Below the pieces are notes generated by a model. It was not told the DNA's origin, made no database searches, and saw only the letters and a list, made by a program, of their open reading frames with translations. From Aureobasidium sp. EXF-3400 (Eukaryota; Ascomycota; Dothideomycetes; Dothideales; Saccotheciaceae), in contig SWBL01000029.1 of assembly GCA_024195585.1 (NCBI GenBank), positions 62,001-126,000 of the forward strand: a stretch of 64,000 nt of DNA. The letters run 5' to 3'. How positions within the stretch are numbered: position 1 is the first letter of the stretch; each line of letters starts with the position of its first letter. The position numbers and the translations under genes are program-made. Below are positions 1 through 12,570 of the stretch, in pieces.

Positions 1-803
1 CAGAAGCGAGCATATTCAGGAAAGTGACTGGGTCTGCGAAGGGCGCAGCAGTGACAAGGGTGTGAAAGAGGATCGAAGATGGGAAAATGTAGGACGAAGA
101 GTGTGAAAGAGGATCGTGAGCAAGGAGATTGTAGAAGTAACGATGGACGAGGAATTGCATGCTGTTCAAAAAGCGAATATTCAAGGTTAATATCACTCGA
201 GATAGGTCAAACATCTCACTCCTGAAGGTGAGCATATCGCGTCTTCCCAGACATCACTGCAATCAACAAACAAAGCTTTCTTCTGTTGAGCACAAAAGGA
301 TTAGACATGAAAACAGTCTCATCAAGGTCGACCTGATGCCAACCATTGTGAAAGAGACCAGGTCTCAGGTGAAGGACAAACAAACAAAGCAGTCTTTGTC
401 GCAATAAGTCAGACAAGTCGCAAAACAATTATGTCGGATGGACTTGATGTGACCAACCACTTGCTATCACTAATTATCTGCGGATGTGATGGTTGTTCAA
501 AGAAACAGGGAAAGGTTGATAGCGGAGAAAGATTTGATGCCAAGAGCCGAATCGGGCGGAGCGTGCTCCGTCGGCCACCCGAAACCGAACGGAGAGGTCA
601 ATGTTACATTTGAAGAATAAAAGACCAATAGGGCATGCTTTCGGTCATCTGGTCGAGAGTCACAAATCAGACACGAAAAAAGGGCAAATAACTGTGGGAA
701 GAAGGCATTTCCAATCATGCCAAATATTATATCATATGCACATATATGCAAGCCAACCAGCCCAAAAACACAGCTGTGGCTCTAACAAAAGAATAACTCA
801 TAT
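1..803. other. Gene-free left edge
   Basis: Only short open frames without recognisable protein character are present. The right part is the 3' flank of the hexose transporter, which ends at 804. I see no gene, repeat or RNA here. Confidence 0.5.
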
Positions 804-2492
804 CTATGCCTTTTCAAGCATCTCATCGCTCTGAGCATGCGAAGTCTTGCCCTCAGCCTCAGCCTTGGAGCGAGCAGTATCCCAATCGCCGTTAGACTGG
901 GCAATCATGGGACGGTAAGACTTGCTCTTCCATGCCTTGCCAACAGTGTTGTACAGCTCGTTGACCTCCTCGAGAGACAGATCCTTGGTCTCGTAGATGA
1001 AGGCCCAGACAAAGACGACAGCGATCCAGCAGAAGCCACCCCAGATCCAGAAGATGTTGGGGCCGAGGTTGGCGTACTGAACTTCAGTAAGGTAGGGAGT
1101 GATAAAGGCCAAGAGCCAATTGAAGAACCAGTTGGCAGCAGTGGTCATGGAAAGACACTTAGCGCGAACCTTGAGGGGGAAGATTTCACCAGTAACGACC
1201 CAAGCGGCAGGACCGAAAGTGGAGGCGAAGAAGAAGATGTAGATACAGATGAAGGCGAACTGAGCGCAAGCAGAAGTGTAGTCGGTAGGCGAAGTGGCGA
1301 CACCAGCAGCAGCGACAATGTATTGCGAGATACCCATACCGAGAGCACCAACAAGAAGAACGGGGCGACGACCGAAGCGGTCAATGGCCCAAAGACCAGG
1401 GAAGGTCGAGACGACGTTGATGACGTTGGTGATGACAGAGAGGATGAAGGCACTGGGCAGCCATTGAACTGAGGGGTCGGCAGGAGCGTTTCTGCTGAAG
1501 TAGGATGTACCGTAGTAGAAGATGAAGTTGACACCGACAAGTTGCTGGAGAGATTGGAGGCAGATACCAGTGAGAGTACGCTTTCCAGTGTTGCCCTTGA
1601 AGCATTCGAAGTACGAAGCAGTTCCGAGAGAAAGCTCGTACTCGTAGTTGGCGGTGATCTCGGCGAGCTCGGCAGTAATGGCAGGGTGGTCGGCGGGAAG
1701 ACGGCGGAGGAAGTGAAGCGACTGTCTTGCCTTCTCGGGCTTGTTCTTCTTGACCAAGAAACGGGGCGTCTCGGGAAGCATGAACATGCCGGAGCAGAGG
1801 ATGATTGACCAGGCAAATTGGATTGCGAGGGGGATACGGTATGAGCCACTGTCGTCGCGGTTCTTGGTTGCTGGATGATATTAGTCGCCAGGAAATTTGA
1901 CGCTGGGTAGCAGAACTTACCATAGTTAACCAGAGAGGCAACGAGCAGACCGATGGTGATACACAGTTGGTAAGAACCGATGATGAAACCACGGATCCAC
2001 TTAGGCAGAGTCTCGGCTTGGTACATGGGAATCTGAACAGAGACGAGACCAACACCAAGACCAGCGAAGAATCTACCGGCAATGAACATGCTCTGCTCAG
2101 TGGAAGCGACTTGCAGAATGACACCAAGGTTGAAAGGAATAGCAGCACAGATGATAATACCCCACTTGCGACCAGTCCAGTCGGCAATGAGACCAGCAGC
2201 CAAAGCACCAACGAAGGTACCGACTGAGAGAATCGAGACGATCAGGGAGATCTTTCCGTGGGCAGCGGGGTCGTCGAATTGCTTGATCCAGTAAGGCATC
2301 TCTTGGATACCTAGATGGAGGTACAGTTAGCATGACTTCACATAGATGGATGGTCAAAGAACACCAACCTGAAATTGTTCCAGTATCGTAACCGTAGAGG
2401 ATACCAGCAAAGGCGGCGAAGGCACCGACCATGATTGAAGGCCATGCTGCACCGACCTCATCGTCGGGCTTCTTGAGCGAGAGAAAACCCAT
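804..2492 (-). CDS. MFS hexose (sugar porter) transporter, 526 aa
   Basis: Plasma-membrane sugar/H+ symporter of the major facilitator sugar-porter family, probably for glucose or another hexose. Exons on the minus strand are 2492-2369, 2310-1921 and 1870-804; phases join exactly and donors are GTTGGT and GTAAGT. Sugar-porter signatures are visible: GYDTGTISG in helix 1, DWTGRKWG in the loop 2-3, PETPRFL after helix 6, QQLVGVNFIFYYGT in helix 7, DRFGRRP in loop 8-9 and YETKDLSLEE at the end of helix 12. Length is normal for the family. ATG 2492 is the only start that gives the short N-terminus usual in hexose transporters. A TATA-like TATAAG lies about 150 bp upstream. Substrate cannot be fixed from sequence; resemblance is to fungal high-affinity hexose transporters. 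Confidence 0.9.
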
Positions 2493-5296
2493 GGTTGTGT
2501 GCTAGTCCGGAAAGGTAGGTACGGCGAAGAGGTGGACGAAGGTCGTGGTATGGAAGGACCACACAGAAGAGAAGAAGTTGCAGGCGACTGAACAAAAAAC
2601 GAAGATCACTGACCTGTATGGAGTGGCAGATTGGATGCCTCTTATAGAACCGGGCCTCAAACGGCACCCGCCTACGCACGCCACCGCTTGACAGAGGACG
2701 ACATACAAAATTGGCGCCCAGCGCATGGATCGAAAGTCAACCCCATCGCAACTCCCGCGTGCATCAAACCGTCTTCCAAACGCGGAGCATAAGCCTCGCA
2801 AGAGAAGGTCTGGAGGACGGACTACCGAATCGTGGGGCTTGGCCCGGACGCAAAACACACTCCCCATGGCACGCTAGACGTCATGGTTGTTTCTGCATGT
2901 TGGAACACGACACGCGAGCGCCTGTGCGGGCAGGCTTTTCTCGTAACATCGCTGCGGTTCCTGGATTTGTCGGACCGGGAGCTGATCCATCCGCACTGCG
3001 ACTCCATATGGAGCACGGAAAATGCAGAATACCACCGAGTACAAGCCGAGTCGTCGGGGGTTGTCGGTGGAGACGTGGGGCATCCACGATCCCGACGAGT
3101 GCGCCTCGAATCCTGCGGATGTTGGCTCTGGTATTCGTGCTGCTGTTGTTCTCGAGAAACTAGAATTGCATGTTTGTCGAATGCTCCGTCTTGTAGTGGA
3201 AGGTTCTCTTGACTCGCCATGCGGAAATAACAATTACGCACGAGGCGTTCAGCCAAAAAGAAGGTGTGGAAAAGCCGATGGAAGCCTTCAAATGGCGTCT
3301 GTCTTGTAGGCGCCACCCGCGGCCCCCTTGGCGCTCGTGAGAACATTCCAACAACAGTTGGTGTATTTCTTTCTAGGTGACCTCCTGACACGAACACCCG
3401 AGAGGCACCGGGGGCCTTGTTCCACCTCCTTCTGCATCGTGAATATGACCCCGGTTCCCGCAAAACATCTCTGCCTTGCTGCGGAGACAAATAGTGTCGG
3501 TGGTATCGCGGTCGCAATTAAAGAGGCCCACATGTCCTGGAGAATGCGAGGAGAGACGCATCCCCCAACCTGCGACTCCCCCAAACTCCTGCTCGGCTCC
3601 ATCGAAAGTTGCAGCTGATCAGATCCTGTTTTGTGTCTTGCGTCGCATCCCCCAAATCGTCCTCCGCAAGTTCGAGTTGTCTCGCGATCTGTCTCCAGAC
3701 TCGTCCAAGAGAAGGACCGAATAGTCGCTAGACACCTGACATTTGGATTCTGGAGTACTGGGGTGCATGAAGAGAAGATGGCATCTTGCGTTGACAGGTT
3801 GCGCAAGACCGCAAAGATAGCGTACGATGTCGTTTCGTCTTCTGACGAACGAATATGATGTGATTAGATCTCATCTCACACATACGCCGCCGCTATCGTT
3901 TGAAGATCAGTCGTAGAACATGTTCGTGAAGAGTGCGCGTCCTTTCACAAGAAGTGCCGTCCGAAATGACACTCGCACCAAGGTTTTCCAGTACCGTGTG
4001 AGTGAAACATCGGAAGTCAAGACAACTACAGCAACTTCCCCAAGCGACGTCCTTAAAGCTGGATATATATGCGATAGCATTTGCTGGTGCAAGACGGGAG
4101 ATGGCTCAAATAGGAAATACCGCTGAGAGCGGAACGAGCTTGAAGAAGCTGGGCACTCGTCATGACCAGCTCGGAGAAGAAATTTCCTTTCTTGTCTGAC
4201 ATTGCGAATTTTGGACAGAACAGGGTGCTACCATTAGCAACACCCAAAAACACTTTTTCGGCCGTCGAAGCGTCCACGTCTTGGAGACAAGGAATCTTAA
4301 CACGTCTGAAATGGAAGAATACTCCATCTCGTTGGAATGTTGGAGTTTGAGAATGGTATCGAACATTGCGGTCGAATAAGGCGTGTTTTCCGTACCACGA
4401 CTCAAAAAGCTTCGCATTCTCAAGCAAAGTCGCACTTAAACTACTGTTCATTATCCTAAAACAGAACAGAGATTAGTAAATCACAGATTTGCAAACAAAG
4501 TTCTCCCTGTTGAGACAAACCCTTCTCATATAGCGACTTTTGACAGACTTCGATTCGATTCGGACAAAAAGCTCAAGAGAGCGATCACGAAACCAACACG
4601 ATACCATCATCTCTCTTCCCAAGCCTTTCACGTTGCCAACAGTCCTCAGCAACTTCTGAGTTACAAACACTGCACAACATACATGCATGCATAAACGCCG
4701 GCGGTCCGAGCCGGCAACCACACAGTCGGGATCGTCATTTGCGCCACCCCTTGACTTCCTCCATGACTGCCGAACCTTTATGCAATACTAACAACAAAAA
4801 AGGACCGACTGCTTTTTTGCTCTGTCGTTTGAGTCGGATTCGTTGCGCGGTGCGAAAGGGAGGCACAGGTTCGAGAAGAGTCGGTCGCACGTGGAATTCG
4901 TATACGGCAGTTCCAGGAGCTCGGAGCCGTACTCGGAGGAAAAGTGTTAGTGTGTGGGCAAGTGAGATCCGAAGACTTGGGTTCCAAGCTCAAGTGAACG
5001 CACAGTCAGATTGGCGAAGAAATATTGGGATGCCTTATACTTGTAATAAAAAAGAATACTACAGTAATAAGCGGTTGCCAGAGGCTACGCGAAGTACCAA
5101 GGAGTTTTGCCGATCAAAGCAGAAACAAGTAGGTAACCGGAAAGAAGTGATGAAAGTGTTGGAAGAACGATGCTCCACCAGAACATCGCAGGTAAAAAGT
5201 GAGGAAAAATTGAAGGGACGTCACGTTGATATACATATATACATGAAGGATCCCTCTTTCATGAAAGGGAATCGTAAGAATTAACTTTGACATCAT
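2493..5296. other. 2.8 kb without a convincing gene
   Basis: Upstream region of the hexose transporter and 3' side of the amino acid permease. Open frames of 60-230 codons occur on both strands, but they overlap each other, lack domains and hydrophobic patterning, and join through no credible introns. The best of them is the 132-codon frame at 4053-4451 on the minus strand, which starts with ATG but matches nothing I know. I leave it as possible only. Confidence 0.45.
2641..2646 (-). promoter_or_regulatory. TATA-like element of the hexose transporter
   Basis: Minus strand reads TATAAG about 150 bp upstream of the ATG at 2492. Position fits a promoter TATA box with a long 5' leader; functional role is inferred. 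Confidence 0.3.
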
Positions 5297-6736
5297 TTAA
5301 GCATAAGATTCTTGGGAGCAAGTGAAAGGCGACCTGACACTGCCGGAATCGTAGGAATCGACGATATCCTTGACACTGGCGTAAGTGCCGCATCCAAGGA
5401 TAGTCAGACCGATAACAAAGCAAAGCGCGTTGAGAGCGGACAGTCCAATGTTCTTTTTGTTTGCATTCCACTTGCCCTCCTTGATGAGCAGGAACCAGAA
5501 GAGTGCGGGGAAGTAGAAGGAGAAGCCTGAGATGAACAGGGCTGAGGTGATACCAAGAAGGTCGCTGAAGAAGGGGATGGCTTCGGCGATGACCCAAGCG
5601 AGAACGATTTGTGCGATGAGCACAAAGATCCAGACGGCCCAACCTTGCGTGGTGTTGGTGTAGCGGATAGGCGAGTTCTTGAAGATGCGACCAATCAGGT
5701 AGCGGCCAACAACTGTTGCGTTGATGGATCCCGAAATGAAGATGACGGGAAGTGCGACACCGAAGGCAACACGAGTGATGATGTGGCTGCCAGAGAGAAG
5801 GGCGGGACTGGCAACGTTGGTGCCGACGAAAGCGTAGATGAGAGCACCAGTGACGGTGTAGATGATGATCTCAATGATACCAAGAGCCCAGATGGACTTA
5901 ACGTAATCTTTGGGAGTATGGAGCTCAGCCATGAAGGAGAATTGGCAAATGGCGAATGAGTAGGCAAAGACAATGTTGGTGACTGCGAGGAAAGCAGATG
6001 AAAAGGTCATATCCTCCGGAGGCCAGGCGCTCCATGAAACAGCAGAAAGACCGCCAGGGGCATCGGTTGATTGGATACCAGTAGCAATAATAGTAATACC
6101 AATGGCACCGATGATGGAAGCGAAATCAATGTAACCCAGGATGGCGAACTCTGCGAAACTGGGAGGAATGGCCAAAAAGAACAGAAGAATAGCAGAGATG
6201 GCAGACCAAACAAGGGCGCAGATAGTCGGGTCATCGACAATGCGAATCCAAGCGATGGTACCGGTCAAAGTGTGCGAAGCCGAGAGCAGGATCAGATGGA
6301 GAGTGAACATTGCACCGACGATTTCCATTCCGACGCGACCGAACATGAGACCAACGGCATCCGAATAGTGCTCGACATGGGGGTACTTGAGCTTGACCTG
6401 TCCGACGACGTAACTTGTGTAAATGGCGAGCATACCAATACCAACTGAGAGAATAACACCAGCAACCATGCCGACGGCGGCGAAAGCAGCAGGAACGGAT
6501 AGAGCACCAAGAGCAATGGCCTCAACGATCAAACAGATGGTTAGGCGCTTCCATCCCAACTTCTTGAACTTGGCCTCTCCCTCCTCCAGCGTGGCCGTCT
6601 TCTCCAGCTCAGGTGCGCCGACCTTGTCGCCAGAGCCAGCCTTGTCGATGCTGTCCTCGTAGTGGGGAGGCATGTTTGCGAGGTTACCGCCAAAGGGGCC
6701 GAAACGGGCAGCGTCGGGGTGTTCTGGCAGAGACAT
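5297..6736 (-). CDS. Mtr-type neutral amino acid permease (AAAP family), 479 aa
   Basis: Amino acid/proton symporter of the amino acid/auxin permease family, resembling Neurospora Mtr (N system: neutral and aromatic amino acids). Intronless. The first ~60 residues are a hydrophilic, charged cytosolic tail; the membrane core starts with LGWKRLTICLIVEAIALGAL, whose conserved small-residue helix 1 is typical of AAAP proteins. About eleven hydrophobic segments follow, including the AYSFAICQFSFMAEL segment with the proline-rich HTPKDYVKS loop that marks this subfamily. Length agrees with fungal Mtr homologues (450-490). ATG 6736 opens the frame. Plasma-membrane location is inferred from the family. 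Confidence 0.9.
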   Translation of the reverse strand: MSLPEHPDAARFGPFGGNLANMPPHYEDSIDKAGSGDKVGAPELEKTATLEEGEAKFKKLGWKRLTICLIVEAIALGALSVPAAFAAVGMVAGVILSVGIGMLAIYTSYVVGQVKLKYPHVEHYSDAVGLMFGRVGMEIVGAMFTLHLILLSASHTLTGTIAWIRIVDDPTICALVWSAISAILLFFLAIPPSFAEFAILGYIDFASIIGAIGITIIATGIQSTDAPGGLSAVSWSAWPPEDMTFSSAFLAVTNIVFAYSFAICQFSFMAELHTPKDYVKSIWALGIIEIIIYTVTGALIYAFVGTNVASPALLSGSHIITRVAFGVALPVIFISGSINATVVGRYLIGRIFKNSPIRYTNTTQGWAVWIFVLIAQIVLAWVIAEAIPFFSDLLGITSALFISGFSFYFPALFWFLLIKEGKWNANKKNIGLSALNALCFVIGLTILGCGTYASVKDIVDSYDSGSVRSPFTCSQESYA

Positions 6737-8080
6737 GAATGACAGGGTGGGTAGATGAGGGGAAGAAGCGCTGGGGATGGGCTTCTTCTTGAAGTATGAA
6801 AGGACGGCAAGCCTATCAGCGGCGTGAGCTTGGGATTGGCAAATGCAATTGTGTGCAGGTTCGGGATGTCAAGGAAGAATTGACGAATAACGAAGTTTCT
6901 GTTACGAAGCTTTTACGCACAGGATTGAAATAGAGCCAAGACAGATGTTGGGGTCTCAAATTGGATCTTGCAGCTAGAAGGAGAAGCTTGGACTGGAAAG
7001 TAGGGCGTGCTTGTAGTGCTTAGGGCGTGCTGTAAGGCGTAGAGGGGAAGATTGACGTGATGAAGAGGAGGAAAGTGCACACAAAGGAAAGGAGCAGAGA
7101 CGAAGAAGCGCGTCGAAGAGAGTTGCGCGACAAAAGCAACTGTGTGCTTACCATATAGACCTACCGAGTTGAATTATTGTGACAAACGATAATCCCCATA
7201 CGAGGAGGATGGTCGGTCGTCGACTGCTGATGTGCTTTGAGTTCGGACAGCAATGGTCCGTCAGGCGTTGTTGGGCAGGTTTGACGAGCAAATTTTCTTA
7301 CAGCATGACGTCGCCGAGAAGTCCGAGCAGTGAGCGGTTGGCCCCGAGTTGCCGAAAAGGCAGACCACTTTGTCTGAACGTCACCTTAGTAAGGCCGAAG
7401 AGCACTCGCCGGCCAGTTTCGATGGCTAAAACTTATCTACAAATGCAGCGCCGTCGCCCTGTTGTTCTCCGCATTCTGTTATCGCTGCACTGTGCTTGCG
7501 ACGGTCGAGGTCCATCATGTCAAAGATCGACCTGACCTTTGACCACGCGAGTTGCGAGTCAGTCTCTCAGCCAATAGCCGTTGATGCCGGTCAAGGTTGA
7601 CTTTTGAGCTCTTCCTTGCCGACGCCTTCCGTCTTTCGGCTACGAATCGGCAGGGCCCTTCCGTCTTGGACATCAGGGCAACAACAGCGACAAGGCCAAC
7701 AAGACCGGCAGCTGCGACGGCTGTATGCGTTGCTGCCATAGCTGTGTCTATGTGTGCGTGGAAAGGTAGGTGTGCTTGGACGCGATATCGCATTCTGATA
7801 AAGCGCGTTCAGCCTCGTTCAAATAAGCTCGTATTTGGGCTCGTCAAGCATCTGGAGCCGCAGCTTTGGCGCTTTCGCAAGCCGAACGCGTCGCGACCAC
7901 CAGCTCTTCCACTCTTCACTCGTTTATCATCCTTGAATTTCTGCCATATCGACTGCCAATCGACTGTCGTTGTCACTGACAACATCTGCCTGTCTCTCTT
8001 TCGCTCCCATCGCACCACTCCGACATCGTTACCGAACGCCGACTGGTTGCTGGCCGCTTGCGACCGCTGACCACGCCAAC
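6737..8080. other. Divergent intergenic region, 1.3 kb
   Basis: Shared upstream region of the permease (-) and the zinc-ribbon gene (+). From about 7900 the plus strand is rich in C and T, as is common just upstream of fungal start codons. A minus-strand frame of about 75 codons from ATG 7739, with one hydrophobic stretch, is possible but unsupported. Confidence 0.4.
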
Positions 8081-8542
8081 ATGCTCTCTCTGCTATCCAG
8101 AACCACGCACCGTTTCCAATCCTCCTTCCTCTCCTCGACTGCGTCTCCCCTCGCTGTTCTTGGTCGCGTCAACTACTCGTCGCTTCCCGAACCCGACTGC
8201 ACTCCTACACATAGGTATCGCTATGCTTCTGACCACCACTATCACCAACGAGAATCTTTGAGAACCTGGATCACAAAAAACTCTTGGGTTCGCGACCTCG
8301 ACTGGCCCACTCACAAACCTGTTTATACACAAGAAAAAGTCCTTCGTCAATGTCCTGCATGTCATCGATACAGACATATCAAATTGTGGTGGCAGGACAA
8401 GAAGACAGACGACTTTCTGTGCCATCCATGTTTTACCAGCGACTGGTCAAGAGTGCTGCCAATTGGTCATGAGGACAAGGTTTTTGGCCGTCGAAAATCC
8501 TCCGAGACCAAGCCTGGAAGCCCGTCCAAACCCGAGCCTTGA
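8081..8542 (+). CDS. Small protein with CxxC...CxxC zinc ribbon, possible mitochondrial targeting, 153 aa
   Basis: Unrecognised family. The frame is open further upstream, but ATG 8081 (context gccaacATG) follows a pyrimidine-rich leader and gives a classic presequence-like N-terminus: MLSLLSRTTHRFQSSFLSS has arginines and no acids. C91, C94, C114 and C117 form two CxxC knuckles about 19 residues apart, spaced as in a zinc ribbon; the loop is rich in basic residues and tryptophan. The tail after residue 135 is basic and serine-rich. Matrix location and a nucleic-acid or assembly role are inference only. It lies tail to tail with the MFS exporter gene, 96 bp away. Confidence 0.55.
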   Translation: MLSLLSRTTHRFQSSFLSSTASPLAVLGRVNYSSLPEPDCTPTHRYRYASDHHYHQRESLRTWITKNSWVRDLDWPTHKPVYTQEKVLRQCPACHRYRHIKLWWQDKKTDDFLCHPCFTSDWSRVLPIGHEDKVFGRRKSSETKPGSPSKPEP

Positions 8543-8638
8543 GTGCCTTGTCTTGTTGGCTGCTTCGCCCTGTGCTAAACTAGGCAGAGCGTCATTGAAA
8601 CTGCCACACAGATTCAGTTCACGCAACATATGCCCATC

Positions 8639-10482
8639 TTAATCCCTCTTGACTCCAATCTTTCCTACTCTTCTCAATCCACCCACGCCTGCACACAATA
8701 CCACTAGCATCCAGGCAAACAACGCCCAGAACACTGCCCGGTAGCCTGTCATCAATGCTTGGGGGCTTGTCTTGTCACCGTATCCCGAAGCAGCTGTCCG
8801 CGAGTCGGAAATGACGGACGTGATGGTCAAACCAATCGAGGTCCCTAGTTGCGCGCAAGTGTTGAATACAGCACCGCCCAAAGCTTGCGTATGTGGCGGA
8901 AAGATTGCCGAAATGATCAAGAGACCAACCGTAAACAGGACATTCATACTGATACCTTGAAGAAGCTTTTTGTAGTCGTGTCAACAATGTCTCTGAGGAG
9001 GTAGGTGTTATGCTTACCTGGGCGAAAAACGCCACATACCAGTATGGCCAACCTGGGTTGATAATTGCCATGAACAGAGGCGAGAGCGCGGAAAGACCGC
9101 ATGAGATCAAGACCATCCACATGACGGGCATGCGGTTGACAAAGTAGCCAGTTGAGACATTGGTCAGGACAGCCGTGACCAGAGAAGGCAAGATACGGAT
9201 CGAAGCTCCAAGTGCCGACGAGCCTTGAACCTGCTGGAAGCTGTGATATTGGATTTCAGTAACCACATTCTACCCTAACGAAACAAAGGCCAGTCTGAAC
9301 TGTGACGACTTACAATAGACTGACAAACACTTCCATGCCATTGGTGACGGCAGTGTTGAAGAGAATCATGATGCAAATGCTCGTGAAGCTGAAATCACGC
9401 CAGAACGAGTTTGGTATGAGTGCCGGGCGATCGTGCTTGACCTGATAGTTCATCCAGCAGACAAATGCCGGAATGATAGCGACACCGATGATTAAGAGCG
9501 AGATGGTGGTTGCAGTCTTGATGTTGTTGACATCTGCGGAGAGTGTTCTGAGGTATTGTTAGTCCTGATTGCCACTCTCGTGTGTCTGCCACATGATGAA
9601 CGAGGAAACTCACGCCAAAGCATACGACACAGTCACCAATCCGGTGCTCGAGATGATTGTTCCCACCCAATCGATCTTATCCTTCAGCTGCCTCTTGATG
9701 CACTGCAAAGACTTTGGCTTGTCGTCCTTTGGCAGTACCCAAGCGCCCACAAGCCCTGTAGCACCACTCGCCGCCGCGACAAGATAGAACGCAGGTCTCC
9801 AACCCACGCCATCTACAAACAGACCTCCAAGCACCAGTCCCAGCAGAAAGCCGAGAGGTGCCGCAAAGCCAAGGCACGAAAACCCAATGTTTCTCGGCTG
9901 ACCATCTTGCACCCTGGTAGAAATGATAGAAACACTCGCCGGCACTGCGATAGCATTGCTGATACCTTGCAAACCTCTGAACGCAATTAATTCAGCCCCA
10001 CTCCTACTGACACCGCAGCAAGCAGCACTAACCACCAACAAAGCACTGCTGGTCAAAACCATGGGTCTGGTGCCTAGCACATCAGTAACCGAGCCAGCTA
10101 GCATCAGACACGCTCCAGCAGTAAGATAAAACACAGACGTCGGCCACAAAAGCAACGCTCCCTGCATATGCAGACTGGCAGCGATAGAAGGCAGACCAAC
10201 CACAATAACGCCATTGCAAAAGGAAGAAAATAGTTGCACGCTGATGAGTTGGGTAATTACTATAATCGCTCTTGTTGTTGAGAGTATTGTTGTCGAGGGA
10301 AGTGGTGCATCCAGTGGTGTTTCGTCGTCTGAGGAGTTAGCTTCGGTGTCGAGGGTTGCTGGTGTTGCATCCGCCGAGAAAGAATTCCTCTGTGTTGAAG
10401 GTCCGGAAGTCGTTGGTGTTTTGTCATTGTCTCCAGATCCAAAATCCAGGACTTGTAACTCGACTGCTGGATGTTTTCCCAT
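8639..10482 (-). CDS. DHA-type MFS drug/metabolite exporter, 550 aa
   Basis: Multidrug-type major facilitator (DHA2-like, related to Atr1/aminotriazole-resistance proteins), expected to export small molecules with proton antiport. Exons are 10482-9614, 9547-9314, 9240-9018 and 8965-8639; donors GTGAGT, GTAAGT and GTAAGC, and all phases agree. After a ~65-residue hydrophilic tail come about 13-14 hydrophobic segments. The loop 2-3 motif reads GSVTDVLGTRP, and the conserved QGSSALGASIRILPS stretch sits in exon 3, as in DHA2 transporters. ATG 10482 is the natural start. Substrate unknown; no biosynthetic genes adjoin it, so it is probably a general exporter. Confidence 0.85.
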
Positions 10483-10913
10483 ACTCTTTGCGTTTTGTTT
10501 CCTCTTTCAATTCTCGGTCCACTTTGAGTTCTCCAGAAAAAAAAAAACAAGTTCCTGGAGTGCAAATGAGCTGCTATTCGAAAATGCAAAACGTCAAAAA
10601 GAAAGAGAGTTAGACGACACAATATCGAAAAAAGAATTGCAGAAACTATCAATTGTTTGTTCGCAACTTTCTTTTCCCGACGACGATGACAGGATTTTGC
10701 AGGTGTAGCCGTGACTCATTAGAGTTTGCCGCATTCCCAGCTTTGCCGTCAAAGTTTCCCGTCTGAAAGTCTGTCACTTGTGGGGGCAGGACAGTCACAG
10801 CAACGTGATGGCAATGAAAGGCTTGTGGTATCGTGAGATGGTATTTCATAAACCTACATAATAAAGGGGTAAAGGAAAGAACAAGAAGAGAAGAGAAAGA
10901 AAGATCGAGTCAC
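10483..10913. other. Promoter region of the MFS exporter
   Basis: Tandem minus-strand genes flank it, so it holds the 3' end of the glycosyltransferase gene and the promoter of the exporter. An A-rich tract is seen at about 10538-10550. No gene. Confidence 0.45.
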
Positions 10914-12570
10914 TCAAACGTGCCGGCTCGCCATCCAAGGACCTTGTCCATCTCTAAAGATTTCGTTTTCCGTACCACCGCAGACGTCTTGATATGGCAA
11001 CCATTGACCTACATCGTCTCGTACGCCACCTTTCCATTCATCACTGCTTCTCCACTCTCTGCCACCTGCGACTGCCAGAGCCGTAAGTGGGGTATCCATG
11101 TACTGGTCCATGAGTACGCGAGCATACGGCTGGAACCAGATTTGATCCCAAACCTTGGTGCGCAGGTTCTTCATGCCATCGCGGTGGGCATTGTGGTGGA
11201 TAATCGCTGGTGTGAAGCCAGTGGGAATGTTTGTGAATAGCGAGACCTGCGACCAATTTTTGGGTTCGATGCCATCGGTACCATTGCTAGAAAGAGGTGT
11301 TGCCGTCTTTGCAATGTCTTGAGCTAGGATAAGTCTGCTGTTGTCCTTGTCGATGTTGCGTTTGTAGTTGAAGAAATCGAGCCAGGGTTGGTTATCGAAG
11401 TTGACCCATTCCGTATCGTCTTCGGAAAACACGGTTGGTAAAGAGATGGAGCCTTCGTAGTCAAGCCCGATACCGAATTCCATACTGCTGGTCATGTTTC
11501 TCACGGCTTCAAGGTCTTTCTCGCGGATCAAACCGCGGCGGGGATCATCGCCACGCAGATTGTGCTGACGCTCGATCCATGGCATGTCTCGTTGTCGCAC
11601 GACCTCGCGGTAAACTTCTTGATCGCCAAAGATGGACCCGAAAATGTTCTGGTCGCTACCGAAGTTGGGATCCTTCTTTGCGCGGGTTAGAGCTTCGGCG
11701 AAGAGCAAGCGCATGGCGCCTGCTGTGCCTACGACAACTCCTGAGTTGAGGTAGCGGGGGCGGAATTTGAGGTATGGGTTTCGGTCACCGACATCTGTAT
11801 CAGTGTCTGGTCCGAAGATGTCGTCGGGAAGAGTTGAGTTCGGGACGGCGTAGCAAGGTGCGGCATCTGCAGCCCAGGGCCAGCACCTCTTTTGTGCTGA
11901 GAAGACAATCTTCTGCTCAATCTTGTTGGTGTTGACGACATGGTCACCCAATTCGCGGCGGATGCGTTCGTTGGCTCGTTGATTGATGTCGAAGTAGCGT
12001 TGGATTAGTGTCTCCGGTCTCAACTGGAACCATGTATCGTAGCCATCTGTCATAACAATCAAGTCTTCATCTTGATCGGGTGAGAGGCTCTCGAGATATG
12101 AAGAGACACCGCTAATTTTTGCGATGTGCGAGCCACCAGAAACCAGGTGTTTATCGTCAAAGGTCTTTCCCCAATTGAGCACCTTCGGTGATGGGTAGCC
12201 AAGGATAGCGGCACCAACGATGGCTTTGCATAGATTCTCATCCTTTCCTGATGCTGGTATAAGGAGGTGCACATTTCCTGGCGGCGCCGGTGGTGCCAAA
12301 GTGTGTGATATGTCTGGCGCTGCCTGGGAAGGGTCAGTCGTCAAGACGCGTCCACGTTATCGGATCAACTCAACATACCCCTGTGAAGAACACAAACATC
12401 ACAGCCGAGAATATAAATGTTCCAACAATAACTGGTAAACGCGTAACTCTGACTCTTGTGCTGCCATAAGTCCGTAGGCGGTTGTATGCTGATTCTTGCG
12501 CCCAGCGAGGCGACTGTGGAAGCTGCTCATACTCATACTTCTTCTCGTACATAGTATTGTAGCCTATCAT
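10914..12570 (-). CDS. Type II membrane glycosyltransferase-like protein (PLOD/procollagen GT-type fold), 533 aa
   Basis: Probable Golgi or ER glycosyltransferase. Exons 12570-12379 and 12323-10914 join in phase 0 (donor GTATGT). Residues 1-44 are cytosolic and basic, one membrane anchor spans about 45-63, and the rest is lumenal. The segment DLIVMTDGYDTWFQ holds the acidic DGYD pair (about D157/D160) that matches the metal-binding DxD-type motif of PLOD-like glycosyltransferase domains; RYLNSGVVVGTAGAM and FGDQEVYREV further on match the acceptor/sugar-binding part of the same fold. Similar single-anchor proteins are common in Dothideomycetes and Sordariomycetes. Donor sugar and acceptor are unknown. 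N-glycosylation sequons lie in the lumenal part. Confidence 0.7.

Noticed and set aside
2822..3806. Overlapping minus-strand frames of 172-231 codons
   Set aside because: They overlap in different frames, are rich in Arg, Ser and Cys, and give no consistent spliced product.
4053..4451. 132-codon minus-strand frame from ATG 4451
   Set aside because: The segment FFHFRRVKIPCLQDVD looks protein-like, but there is no domain, no supporting intron and no adjacent exon; kept only as a possibility.
7515..7739. Small minus-strand frame with one hydrophobic segment
   Set aside because: Short, in a promoter region, and the hydrophobic stretch is explained by GC-rich repeats of Ala/Val codons.
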